This document shows positions 8,059 to 16,106 of a stretch of 64,000 nucleotides of DNA, in pieces (positions within the stretch are counted from its first letter, which is position 1; every line of letters starts with the position of its first letter). The notes under the pieces were generated by a model. The model saw only the letters and a list, made by a program, of their open reading frames with translations, did no database searches and was not told where the DNA came from. The stretch spans positions 124,001-188,000 of the forward strand of contig NZ_JABWQP020000007.1 of NCBI RefSeq assembly GCF_014268505.2. The letters run 5' to 3'. The stretch comes from Pseudomonas khorasanensis. GTDB lineage: Bacteria; Pseudomonadota; Gammaproteobacteria; Pseudomonadales; Pseudomonadaceae. Both the position numbers and the translations under genes were made by a program.

Positions 8059-8925
8059 TCAGGCATGCATCCGGCCAAAGCGGCCAGACTGGAAGTCGGC
8101 AAAGGCCTGATGGATTTCCTGCTCGGTGTTCATCACGAACGGGCCGTGGCCGACAATCGGTTCGTCGATCGGCTCACCGCTGAGCAGCAACACAACCGCG
8201 TCTTCGCTGGCTTGAAGGTCAAGTTGAACGCCGTCGCGCTCGAACAGCGCCAACTGCCCAGCCGCGACCGATTCCGCGCTGTTAACCTGCACCGAACCCT
8301 TCAGCACCACCAGCGCAGTGTTACGGCCGTCATGCAGATTCAGCGTCAGCAACTTGCCAGCGTTGAGGCGCAGATCCCACACATCGATGGGGGTGAACGT
8401 ACGCGATGGACCGGTGTGACCCTCGAATTCACCCGCGATCAGACGCAGGCGACCGGCGTCATCCTTGAGCGCAATGCTGGGGATATCGCGGTCCAGAATC
8501 GTCTGGTAACCCGGCGCGGCCATTTTGTCCCTGGCCGGCAGGTTGACCCACAACTGCACCATCTCCAGCTTGCCGCCGGTCCTGGCGAACTTCTCCGAAT
8601 GAAATTCTTCGTGGAGGATGCCGGACGCCGCAGTCATCCACTGCACGTCACCCGGGCCGATGATTCCACCACTGCCGGTGGAATCGCGGTGCTGAACTTC
8701 GCCGTCGTAAACGATGGTCACCGTTTCGAAACCACGGTGCGGGTGTTGCCCGACACCACGCTGCTCAGTGGTGGGGGTGAATTCGGCGGGCCCGGCGTGA
8801 TCGAGCAGCAGAAACGGGCTGATGTGCTTGCCCAGGTTGTCGTAGGAAAACAATGTGCGCACCGGGAAACCATCGCCGACCCAATGGCCGCGCGGACTGT
8901 TGTAAATGCCGATGATGTTTTTCAT
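8059..8925 (-). CDS. Pirin family bicupin protein
   Basis: A 288-residue pirin. The N-terminal cupin contains FLLLDHAGPAEF and the metal-binding stretch GVGQHPHRGFETVTIVYDGEVQHRDS (paired His), then VQWMTAASGILHEEF, whose H and E complete the usual Fe(II) site. The C-terminal cupin holds GEPIDEPIVGHGPFVMNTEQEI. Some bacterial pirins have quercetinase activity and others modulate metabolic enzymes, so the role here is open. Start at the ATG at 8925; a GGAG-type site lies just upstream. Monocistronic by context. Confidence 0.9.
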   Translation of the reverse strand: MKNIIGIYNSPRGHWVGDGFPVRTLFSYDNLGKHISPFLLLDHAGPAEFTPTTEQRGVGQHPHRGFETVTIVYDGEVQHRDSTGSGGIIGPGDVQWMTAASGILHEEFHSEKFARTGGKLEMVQLWVNLPARDKMAAPGYQTILDRDIPSIALKDDAGRLRLIAGEFEGHTGPSRTFTPIDVWDLRLNAGKLLTLNLHDGRNTALVVLKGSVQVNSAESVAAGQLALFERDGVQLDLQASEDAVVLLLSGEPIDEPIVGHGPFVMNTEQEIHQAFADFQSGRFGRMHA

Positions 8926-9241
8926 GGGGTCTCCAGGGTTGAAATGTATGGGATTAATCCTAATGGCATGCCCAATATCAGACTAGAGGGCGAAAATCGG
9001 CTTCAGCGTTCTATAGGTGGAACACTTGAATAAGCCGTGCGCTCTTAATGAGCAGGCTCGCTCCAACACAAGGCGGCATTTCCAAAGTGGGAGCGAACCT
9101 GCTCGCGAATAGGCCAGACAACACAAACCCCGCGAATAATTCGTGACTTCTGCTCAACACTGCTTTGTCCCACCCACGGTTTTTCCCAACGCCCACGACC
9201 CTGATACTCCTGTCATACCCATTGCAACCCAGGAGTCCTCC
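8926..9241. other. 316-bp intergenic region with a REP pair
   Basis: This is the divergent region between the pirin and aldo/keto reductase genes, so it must hold both promoters. It carries an inverted REP pair (9050-9109). No reading frame here looks coding, and I see no clear promoter motif. Confidence 0.5.
9050..9109. repeat. Inverted pair of REP elements (REPIN)
   Basis: GAGCAGGCTCGCTCCAACAC and, 17 bases later, GTGGGAGCGAACCTGCTCGCG are inverted copies of the same REP unit and could fold into one long hairpin. Confidence 0.8.
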
Positions 9242-10045
9242 ATGTCTGTTCCCGCTTTCGGTCTTGGCACGTTCCGCCTGCAAGGCCAGGTTGTCATTGA
9301 CTCGGTGAGCACCGCCCTTGAACTCGGCTATCGGGCCATCGACACCGCGCAGATTTACGAAAACGAAGCAGAGGTCGGCCAGGCAATTGCCGCCAGCGGC
9401 ATTCCACGCGAAGAGCTTTTCGTCACCAGCAAGATCTGGGTGGCCAACTTCGCCGGTGATCGCCTGATTGAAAGCCTCAAGGAAAGCCTGCAAAAACTGC
9501 AGACCGACTATCTTGATCTGACGCTGATCCACTGGCCCTCGCCGGAAAACCAAGTACCGGTCGAAGCATTCATGGGCGCGCTGGTGGAGGCCAAACGCCA
9601 GGGTCTGACCCGGCAGATCGGTGTGTCCAATTTCACTGTCGATCTGATGAAACAGGCGATTGCCGCTCTCGGTGCGGACAATATCGCGACAAACCAGATC
9701 GAACTGCACCCCTATCTGCAAAACCGCAAAGTCGTCGATTTCGCGCGCAGCCAAGGGATTCATGTCACTTCGTACATGACACTGGCCTATGGCGAAGTGT
9801 TGAAAGATCCGTTGATCCAGCAGATCGCCGAACGTCTGCACGCCACCCCGGCACAGGTGACGCTGGCGTGGGCGATGCAGTGCGGTTACGCGGTGATTCC
9901 TTCGTCGACCAAGCGCGCCAACCTGCAAAGCAACCTGGGGGCCAGCACGTTGATTTTGAGCGACGATGACATGGCGAAGATCGCCGAGCTGGATCGTGGC
10001 CATCGCCTGACCAGTCCGACAGGCCTTGCGCCCGACTGGGACTGA
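9242..10045 (+). CDS. dkgB: Aldo/keto reductase, DkgB type (2,5-didehydrogluconate/methylglyoxal reductase)
   Basis: A 267-residue NADPH-dependent (beta/alpha)8 reductase, the same length as E. coli DkgB and closely resembling it throughout (PAFGLGTFRL, ELGYRAIDTAQIYENE, DLTLIHWPSP, GVSNFT, TNQIELHPYLQNRKVV, SSTKRANLQSNL, GLAPDWD at the C-terminus). The catalytic tetrad is Asp and Tyr in DTAQIYENE, Lys in TSKIWV and His in LIHWPS. The ATG at 9242 follows a CAGGAGTCC ribosome site. The gene converges on the sensor kinase gene with six bases between stops. Confidence 0.92.
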   Translation: MSVPAFGLGTFRLQGQVVIDSVSTALELGYRAIDTAQIYENEAEVGQAIAASGIPREELFVTSKIWVANFAGDRLIESLKESLQKLQTDYLDLTLIHWPSPENQVPVEAFMGALVEAKRQGLTRQIGVSNFTVDLMKQAIAALGADNIATNQIELHPYLQNRKVVDFARSQGIHVTSYMTLAYGEVLKDPLIQQIAERLHATPAQVTLAWAMQCGYAVIPSSTKRANLQSNLGASTLILSDDDMAKIAELDRGHRLTSPTGLAPDWD

Positions 10046-10051
10046 TCCCGC

Positions 10052-13000
10052 TCAGGCATTCAGCCGTTGCGCGAGGCCGAGCATGGCTTCGCGCAACGCG
10101 TCGATCGCGCTTTCGACAGCAATGACTTCACCCTCTCGACAAGCCTTTTCAAGATCGGTACACGCCGCCACGACCCGCGCAGCCCCAACCATCTGCGCGC
10201 CGCCCTTTATGTGATGGGCCAGCCCGTTCAAGCCATTGCGATCGTCAATCTGCAACTGATCCAGAGACAGGAGATCGTCCCGCAGGCTGGCGCCGACCTC
10301 CTTGCGCAGTCGCTCCATCAATAACCGGTCAGCGCCGGCCATTTGTTGCAGAGTACTCAGGTCAATCTCGACTGGCTCGGCGGCTGGCTGCTGATCCTCG
10401 TTCGGCTCGCCAGGATGAGCTGCCCTCAACGCCTCAACCAGATCGTGCAAAAGGATCGGCTTGAACAGGCAGTGGTCCATGCCGGCATCGAGACAGCGCA
10501 GGCGCTCCTCCACCTGAGCGTTGGCAGTAAAGCCGAGAATCAGACAAGGCTTTCTCGCGGTGGAGGCTTCCTCGTCGCGGATTGCGCGCGCCAGTTCGTA
10601 GCCATTGCGTCGCGGCATGTTGCAGTCAGTAATCACCACATCGAAGACCTGCGCCTGCCAGCGCTCCAGCCCCTGCTCACCATCGCCAACGTCTACCGTG
10701 CGATGCCCCAGCTCACTCAGTTGCCAACACATCAGCAAGCGGTTGACAGGGTGATCATCCACCACCAACACGCTCAACACAGAGGTGGGCGGCGCCTCGT
10801 CAAGCGTTGTCGGCGCAGAAAGCACCACCGCCAAAAGCGGCAACTGCAGATTGATTTCCACTCGAGTGCCCTGCCCGGGCTCACTGTCGAGGCACAGCGT
10901 CGCGCCCATCATTTCGCAGAGGTTACGACTGATCACCAGCCCCAGGCCGGAACCGCTGCGCGCCGCTTGCGGATTGCTCGCTTGCACGAACGGACTGAAC
11001 AAGCGCTGGCGATCCTCGACACTGATGCCGATGCCGCTGTCTTCAATCAGCACTTGCACATTTATCTGCTCGCCCGATATCTCAAGGGTTCGCAGGCGCA
11101 GGCTCACCTCCCCCGCATCAGTGAACTTGATCGCGTTACTCAACAGATTCGATAGCACCTGCTTGAAACGCGTCGGATCAAGCAACACATCCACGTCGGT
11201 GCTCGGATCAAGTTCGATTCGCCACATCAGGCGCTTCTGCCGCGCCAGTCCTTCAAACACCCGGCACACCGATGACACCGTTTCCCGCAGATTGGCGCGC
11301 TCGGGCGCAAGGGACATATGTCCCGACTCGATGCGGGCGATGTCGAGAATGTCGCCAATCAGTGCCAATAATTGCTGCCCGGCATTCGAGGCAACCTGAA
11401 TTGCCAGGCGGTCGGTCACGCCCTCCTCCGCCCGCTTGAGCGCCAGCTCGAGCATGCCGATCAAGGCGTTCATCGGCGTGCGAATCTCATGGCTCATGGT
11501 CGCCAGAAAGGTGCTCTTGGCTCGATTGGCCTCGTCAGCCGCGTCCTTGGCCTGCTGCAGTTGTAACAACCACTGCTGGCGCTGGCGGATCTGTCGGCGC
11601 TGCCAGCCGATCCAGAGCAACGCCAGCAAAAACAAGCCCGCCGCACCGGCAAAACCGAGCAGAATCTCATGACGGTGGCGCAACCAATAGCTCTCCTCCA
11701 TCACCACATCATGGCTCCAGTGCTCGACCAGTTCGTCCATTTGCTGCGGCGCGATGCTGAGCAATGCTTTGTTCAGAATCGAATGCAACAGTGCCGATTG
11801 CGGCGCTGTGGCCAAGGCGATGCGCGCGGGTTGGTCACCGACTGTGCCGGTAATGCGCAGACGGTCGCGGTACTGCCGGGCAATCAGAAAACGCGCCACC
11901 AGCAATGAACTCACCGTCACATCGACCTGCCCCCTGGCAATCATCGCCATGCCTTCGGCGGGGCTTTTAACCTCGACAAGAAGCAGGCCGGGCACCCGCT
12001 GCAGCAAGTAATCGCGCAACGGGTGCCCGCGATAAATCGCCAGGCGTTTACCCGCCAAGTCGTCGAGCGGCAGTGGACTTTGCGCGTTCGCAGCGCTGAC
12101 CAACACAAACGGGTTGTTCAGATAGGCCCGGGTGAATTGCAACTGCGCTTCGCGCTCCGTGCTCGGCGTCACCACAGGCAAAATATCGAGTTTGCCGGCC
12201 CGGAGCTGCTCAAATTGCTCGTTCAGCGACGTCCCGCGCACGATCTCGAAATCCAGGCCGCTGCGCTGCGCAATCATCCTCAATAACTGCGCCGATAAAC
12301 CGCTGAAGCGTCCGTCAGCATCGAAAAACGCCAACGGCGCAAAGTCGTCGACAGCGCCCACCCGCACCACCGGATGATGATCTAGCCATTGCTGCTCGGC
12401 GACGCTGAGTTGCACTCGTGACTGTTCGGCCATTCCCGCCAAGCCCACACTCCAGCGCTGTTCGATCAGATGCCGGCGCTCCATCGGCACTGCTGCCAAC
12501 GCCTTGTCGATAATGCTTTTGAGGTGCCGGTCGCTGCGCAACAGCGCAAACGCGAACGGGTTGGCATCAAGGCCTGACGGCCCGGCCAGCTGCAAGTCGT
12601 TGCGGTAATTGGTGTTGATCAGGTAGTTGGCGCTGATGAAATCGCCCAGGTACACATCATCGGTACCGAAAGCGACCGCCCCAAGCGCGTCCATTGCCGA
12701 GGCATAACGTTGCACATGGGCATCGGGGTAAAACGCCTGGACATTAATCAGCGGCAGGTAATCCTCGACCATCGCGATACGTTTTGCCGTCAGGTCAGCG
12801 GGCAGTTTCTCATCATGCCGCGTGACCAGCATCGGCTGATCTTCAGCGTACGGCCGCGACAGGATGAATGCCGGATCAGCCGCTTCGAAACTGTTCGACG
12901 TGCCCAGCACATCGACATCACCGCGTTTGAGTGCCGCCATCAACGCAGGCCGGTTGGCGAACCGGCGCACTTCAATTCTGATGCCCAGCAGTTGCGCCAG

Positions 13001-13261
13001 CAAATCGGCGTAATCGGCCGTGATTCCTTCCAGCTCGTGCTGATTGCGGGTGATCTCGAATGGCGGATAATCCGGCCCGGAGATGCCCATGAGCAACACC
13101 GGATGTCCACGCAGCCACTGGCGCTCTCGATCATCGAGGCGGACCTGGATATTCCCCGGCTCAAGGCGAGCCAGTACCTCAAGGGTCTGCGGCAGGTCAT
13201 TCGCCCAGACCGACGCTGCAAGCCCCAGCCACAGCGATAGAATACGCAGTCCCTGCGTCAT
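10052..13261 (-). CDS. BvgS/EvgS-like hybrid sensor histidine kinase (RocS-type), copy 1
   Basis: A 1069-residue unorthodox phosphorelay kinase in the inner membrane. Order: signal peptide (to about residue 21), two periplasmic solute-binding (SBP_bac_3/VFT) domains (about 45-265 and 285-510), one transmembrane helix (about 535-555, LLGFAGAAGLFLLALLWIGW), HisKA with FLATMSHEIRTPMN (His about 591), HATPase (LSNLLSNAIKFTD; GSGLGLVISRNLCE), receiver with VVITDCNMPRRNGYE (Asp about 878) and Hpt with LAHHIKGGAQMVG (His about 1016). All phosphorelay residues are present. Unlike the second copy at 19.8 kb it lacks a PAS domain. It follows the LuxR-type regulator by 10 bases, so the pair is one operon, as with RocS/RocA in P. 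aeruginosa. The ligand is unknown. Confidence 0.93.
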   Translation of the reverse strand: MTQGLRILSLWLGLAASVWANDLPQTLEVLARLEPGNIQVRLDDRERQWLRGHPVLLMGISGPDYPPFEITRNQHELEGITADYADLLAQLLGIRIEVRRFANRPALMAALKRGDVDVLGTSNSFEAADPAFILSRPYAEDQPMLVTRHDEKLPADLTAKRIAMVEDYLPLINVQAFYPDAHVQRYASAMDALGAVAFGTDDVYLGDFISANYLINTNYRNDLQLAGPSGLDANPFAFALLRSDRHLKSIIDKALAAVPMERRHLIEQRWSVGLAGMAEQSRVQLSVAEQQWLDHHPVVRVGAVDDFAPLAFFDADGRFSGLSAQLLRMIAQRSGLDFEIVRGTSLNEQFEQLRAGKLDILPVVTPSTEREAQLQFTRAYLNNPFVLVSAANAQSPLPLDDLAGKRLAIYRGHPLRDYLLQRVPGLLLVEVKSPAEGMAMIARGQVDVTVSSLLVARFLIARQYRDRLRITGTVGDQPARIALATAPQSALLHSILNKALLSIAPQQMDELVEHWSHDVVMEESYWLRHRHEILLGFAGAAGLFLLALLWIGWQRRQIRQRQQWLLQLQQAKDAADEANRAKSTFLATMSHEIRTPMNALIGMLELALKRAEEGVTDRLAIQVASNAGQQLLALIGDILDIARIESGHMSLAPERANLRETVSSVCRVFEGLARQKRLMWRIELDPSTDVDVLLDPTRFKQVLSNLLSNAIKFTDAGEVSLRLRTLEISGEQINVQVLIEDSGIGISVEDRQRLFSPFVQASNPQAARSGSGLGLVISRNLCEMMGATLCLDSEPGQGTRVEINLQLPLLAVVLSAPTTLDEAPPTSVLSVLVVDDHPVNRLLMCWQLSELGHRTVDVGDGEQGLERWQAQVFDVVITDCNMPRRNGYELARAIRDEEASTARKPCLILGFTANAQVEERLRCLDAGMDHCLFKPILLHDLVEALRAAHPGEPNEDQQPAAEPVEIDLSTLQQMAGADRLLMERLRKEVGASLRDDLLSLDQLQIDDRNGLNGLAHHIKGGAQMVGAARVVAACTDLEKACREGEVIAVESAIDALREAMLGLAQRLNA

Positions 13262-13271
13262 ATCGGGGCAC

Positions 13272-13898
13272 TCAGATCAAGTGATTGCGCTTGGCGAAGT
13301 CGCGCAGGAGCACCGATGAACCCAGGCAGAGTTTCGCCATCATGCGGGTTTTGTAGGTGCTGACGGTCTTGTGACTCAGGTGCATTTCTTCGGCAATCGC
13401 CTTGTTCGGCTTGCCCAGAGCCAATTGCACGAAAATGCACAACTCGCGATCGGAAAGGTGATCGATCATCTCTTTCTCAGTCCGCTGTACGGCGTTGGAC
13501 ATACCGTTCGGCAACGCAGAAAAATAGGTGTGCCCGGACATTACCGCATTAATGGCCTCGCGAAGTCTGGTCAACTGGTTGCTCTTGGTAACGTAGCCTC
13601 TGGCACCTGCGCGTAGACAGCGTTCCTGGTAGTGCATCGGCTCATGCATGCTGAACACCAGGACCCGGCACCGTGCCGTCGGCGCCTTGATCTGGATTCG
13701 CGCCAGCACCTCCAGCCCGCCCATGGACCCCAGCCCCAGATCGAGCACGAGCAGGTGCGGATCAAGTTTGAGAATCAACGGCACCACCTCATTGCCGCTG
13801 GACGCTTCATGAATTTGGGTGAAACCTTGAGCTTGCAAGACAATTCGAATGGCCGCGCGCACTACCGGATGATCATCTACGATCAGCGCTGACTTCAT
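13272..13898 (-). CDS. LuxR/NarL-type response regulator (RocA/BvgA-like), copy 1
   Basis: A 208-residue two-domain regulator. The receiver has ALIVDDHPVVRAAIR (acidic pair) and the phospho-acceptor Asp in LLVLDLGLGSMGGLEVL. The LuxR helix-turn-helix is at the C-terminus: LSDRELCIFVQLALGKPNKAIAEEMHLSHKTVSTYKTRM. The ATG at 13898 has GGGAG five bases upstream; a GTG two codons earlier is less likely. It is the probable output of the adjoining kinase. Its paralogue at 23.4 kb shares the layout. No TGTAGGA element lies in its own upstream region, unlike the other transcription units of the island. Confidence 0.93.
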   Translation of the reverse strand: MKSALIVDDHPVVRAAIRIVLQAQGFTQIHEASSGNEVVPLILKLDPHLLVLDLGLGSMGGLEVLARIQIKAPTARCRVLVFSMHEPMHYQERCLRAGARGYVTKSNQLTRLREAINAVMSGHTYFSALPNGMSNAVQRTEKEMIDHLSDRELCIFVQLALGKPNKAIAEEMHLSHKTVSTYKTRMMAKLCLGSSVLLRDFAKRNHLI

Positions 13899-14026
13899 TG
13901 GCACTCCCGCACACTCGTAAAAGACACCGAAACAGTCCGTTCCAGACGCGGTGCTGCGCAGGCACTGTTACATGGATGGGCAGGTTTTATCACCTGTCAG
14001 GTCTGACAGTTGTGCAGAGAAATTTT

Positions 14027-14470
14027 TTATGCATGAGCGCGGCGCAACAGGGGCTGAGCGTGTTGCCAGTCAGGAACGGCATGAGTTATGTCAGGAGCAT
14101 CGACCAGGGCCATCAACTGCCGGACTGCCTGTAAGCCGGGCAATGGCGTATGGCTGATCTGCACGTTTTCCTGGGCGAATCCTGTAACCGCCTGGAGCGG
14201 CGCCATAGGCTCGTTGTAGATCAGGGCATGCCGAACCTGCGGGTTATCGAGCAAGAAACTCAACAGATCCAGTGCCCCTGCCGCCAGTTCGGCATTGATC
14301 AACAGCACGTCGAAGGGTTCGCAACCGTAATCCACCAAAGTCAACAGTTCAGCGAGGTCCTGCACCGGGGCAACACGGTAGTAATCGAGGCCATTGAACA
14401 GGCGCTCGATTTTCATTCGATGAAAATGTTGCGGGTCGGCGATCAGGATGCGCAACGCTTTGTTGGTCAT
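14027..14470 (-). CDS. Stand-alone degenerate receiver (pseudo-receiver) protein
   Basis: A 147-residue protein with a receiver-like fold: ALRILIADPQHFHRMKIERLF at the start parallels the RVLVLEDHPFQRSVAVNML of the neighbouring EAL regulator, and FDVLLINAELAAG occupies the phospho-acceptor strand. That strand has Asn where Asp is needed. The acidic pair is reduced to one Asp (IADP), and the Lys-Pro of beta-5 is replaced by Thr-Pro (SHTPLPG). It should therefore not be phosphorylated in the ordinary way. The ATG at 14470 has GGGAG seven bases ahead; a TTG two codons earlier is possible. It lies between the regulator and EAL genes of the first block and has its own TGTAGGA element. An adaptor or decoy role is only inference. 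Confidence 0.7.
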   Translation of the reverse strand: MTNKALRILIADPQHFHRMKIERLFNGLDYYRVAPVQDLAELLTLVDYGCEPFDVLLINAELAAGALDLLSFLLDNPQVRHALIYNEPMAPLQAVTGFAQENVQISHTPLPGLQAVRQLMALVDAPDITHAVPDWQHAQPLLRRAHA

Positions 14471-14533
14471 GGTCAAGCTCCCGGGGTTGAGGGTCTGAGT
14501 GGGGCAAGACTACTCAAGCGACAGGGATTGCTC

Positions 14534-14549
14534 TGTAGGACTATTCCTA
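14534..14549 (-). promoter_or_regulatory. TGTAGGA element upstream of the pseudo-receiver gene
   Basis: TGTAGGACTATTCCTA on the plus strand, with symmetric arms TAGGA/TCCTA. It lies 64 bases before the pseudo-receiver start codon. One of seven matching elements in the attachment island, all facing the same way relative to their gene. Confidence 0.6.
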
Positions 14550-14558
14550 AAAAGCAGG

Positions 14559-15767
14559 TCATTGATCTGCTGACGGCCCGGCGCGATGCTGTTGCAACCA
14601 GACCAGCAGATTCTCCGCGGCCATCGGTCTCGCATACCAGTAACCTTGTCCTTGTGCACACCCCAAAGCCAGCAGCTCGCGACGCTGGGCATCGGTCTCG
14701 ATGCCTTCGATCACCACGTTCATGCCCAGGGTTTCGCCCAGCGCCAGGGTGCTGCTGATCGCCGCCCGGCATCGCGGCTCATCGGCCAGGTTACGAGTGA
14801 AGTCGGCATCGAGCTTGATTTCGTTGAACGGCAACTGACACAAGCGCTGCAACGAGGAAAACCCGGCGCCGAAATCATCGATCGACAAACGACAGCCCAT
14901 CATCCGCAACCGCACGAGGCTTTCGAGACTGATCGCAGGGGCTTCGAGCAAGCCACTTTCGGTCAGCTCGAAGGTTAGATTCGCGCCATTGGCCCCCTCT
15001 CGCTTCAGCAGAGCTTTGAGGCTGGAGGCCAGTTGGGCATTGGCAAGTTGCGTTGCGTGCAGGTTAAACGCCATGTTCAGGGCGAAACCCTGAGCCAGAG
15101 CAAGGCGCTGCACCGCCAGTGCCTGTTCGATTTGGGCAAACAACAAGTCGTCGAGCAAGCCGCACCGTTCCAGCACGGGCATGAACAAGGCCGGCGCAAT
15201 CATCCCGCGCGTCGGATGCAGCCAGCGACAAAGCACTTCGACGCCACAAATATCACCACTTCGCAGGTTGAATTTGGGTTGATACCAGGCATGTAGCTGC
15301 TGTGCAGCCATTGCCTGGCGCAGAGCCGCTTCACTGGCCAGGGTCACGGGTAGCGCCACAGATGGCTTCATCTGCGGCCTTTCGACGAACTTTTTCAGCA
15401 ACTGCGCCACCACCTGAACAGGCAAAGGTTTGCCGACATCACCGAGCAGCTCCAGCCCCAGCAAGCCAACCATTTGATGCACGGCCCGGCGCAAATCGAC
15501 TGACAGCGAACTGCTAATGATCACCGACCTGACCTGCCCCGACGCACCGACCTTTTGCAGAAACTCAAGGCCGTCCATACCTTCCATCTGCAAGTCGCAC
15601 AGCGCCACGTCGACCGAGCCAAGGGTTTCCAGCAATGCCAATGCCTGCGTGCCGTCACTGGCCTCGAAAACCTCGCGACAGCCCAGGGTACGCAGCATGT
15701 TGACCGCTACCGAACGCTGGAAAGGATGATCTTCCAGCACTAATACGCGTAAAGGCAGATCGGACAT
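14559..15767 (-). CDS. RocR-like EAL response regulator (c-di-GMP phosphodiesterase), copy 1
   Basis: A 402-residue receiver-EAL protein resembling RocR of P. aeruginosa. The receiver (1-125) has RVLVLEDHPFQRS and the phospho-acceptor in VALCDLQMEGMDGLEFL. The EAL domain has its signature as GVEVLCRW (E-V-L), FNLHATQL, LTFELTESGLLEAP, the DD pair in SIDDFGAGFSSL, Lys in IKLDADF, VIEGIET with both Glu, and GQGYWYARPM. All residues RocR uses for Mg2+ binding and catalysis are therefore present and it should hydrolyse c-di-GMP. The start at 15767 matches RocR; an ATG at 15869 has a better ribosome site (GGAG) and would add 34 residues. It has its own upstream TGTAGGA elements. Confidence 0.9.
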   Translation of the reverse strand: MSDLPLRVLVLEDHPFQRSVAVNMLRTLGCREVFEASDGTQALALLETLGSVDVALCDLQMEGMDGLEFLQKVGASGQVRSVIISSSLSVDLRRAVHQMVGLLGLELLGDVGKPLPVQVVAQLLKKFVERPQMKPSVALPVTLASEAALRQAMAAQQLHAWYQPKFNLRSGDICGVEVLCRWLHPTRGMIAPALFMPVLERCGLLDDLLFAQIEQALAVQRLALAQGFALNMAFNLHATQLANAQLASSLKALLKREGANGANLTFELTESGLLEAPAISLESLVRLRMMGCRLSIDDFGAGFSSLQRLCQLPFNEIKLDADFTRNLADEPRCRAAISSTLALGETLGMNVVIEGIETDAQRRELLALGCAQGQGYWYARPMAAENLLVWLQQHRAGPSADQ

Positions 15768-16020
15768 GGACAGAGGCTCGCAGGCTGTAAGGTCTGAGCC
15801 AGTCTGAGGCAGTCGCCGGCTCGACTCGTCGGGAAAATTCTGAATATCCTTGGGAAATCTCCTAAACATCGAGTTGCTCCAATAGTGGCTCAAGGGTCAG
15901 TCGGTAGGGGGCGCGGATCAGATTCGCCAGCGTTTTGAAGAGCATTTATTTCGACACTGCAGGACAGTTCGCCATTGCTGGCGTCCATGCGACACATTAA
16001 GCAAAAGCCCTTGGCGGGCA

Positions 16021-16035
16021 TGTAGGACTGTTCTG
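16021..16035 (-). promoter_or_regulatory. TGTAGGA element upstream of EAL gene copy 1
   Basis: TGTAGGACTGTTCTG on the plus strand; a leftward gene lies downstream, as for all the other elements. The 3' arm is weaker (TTCTG). Confidence 0.5.
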
Positions 16036-16065
16036 AAAATCCCGGAATTACCCAAGGATTTTCAG

Positions 16066-16097
16066 CAAAAAGCCACGCCGGAACTATCCGACGTGGC
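16066..16097 (-). terminator. Rho-independent terminator of the autotransporter gene
   Basis: On the minus strand a GCCACG...CGTGGC stem with an inner CGG/CCG extension (16072-16097) is followed by five T. It begins 10 bases after the autotransporter stop. Confidence 0.75.
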
Positions 16098-16106
16098 AGG
16101 TGCAAC

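Larger units (their letters stand above)
15768..16106 (-). other. 339-bp intergenic region upstream of the EAL gene with three TGTAGGA-like elements
   Basis: It holds the autotransporter terminator (16066-16097), a full element (16021), and two degenerate copies: TGCAGGACAGTTCGC at 15958 and the inverted-looking TGGGAAATCTCCTA at 15851. The full element is 254 bases from the predicted start codon, implying a long leader or the upstream ATG at 15869. Confidence 0.5.
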
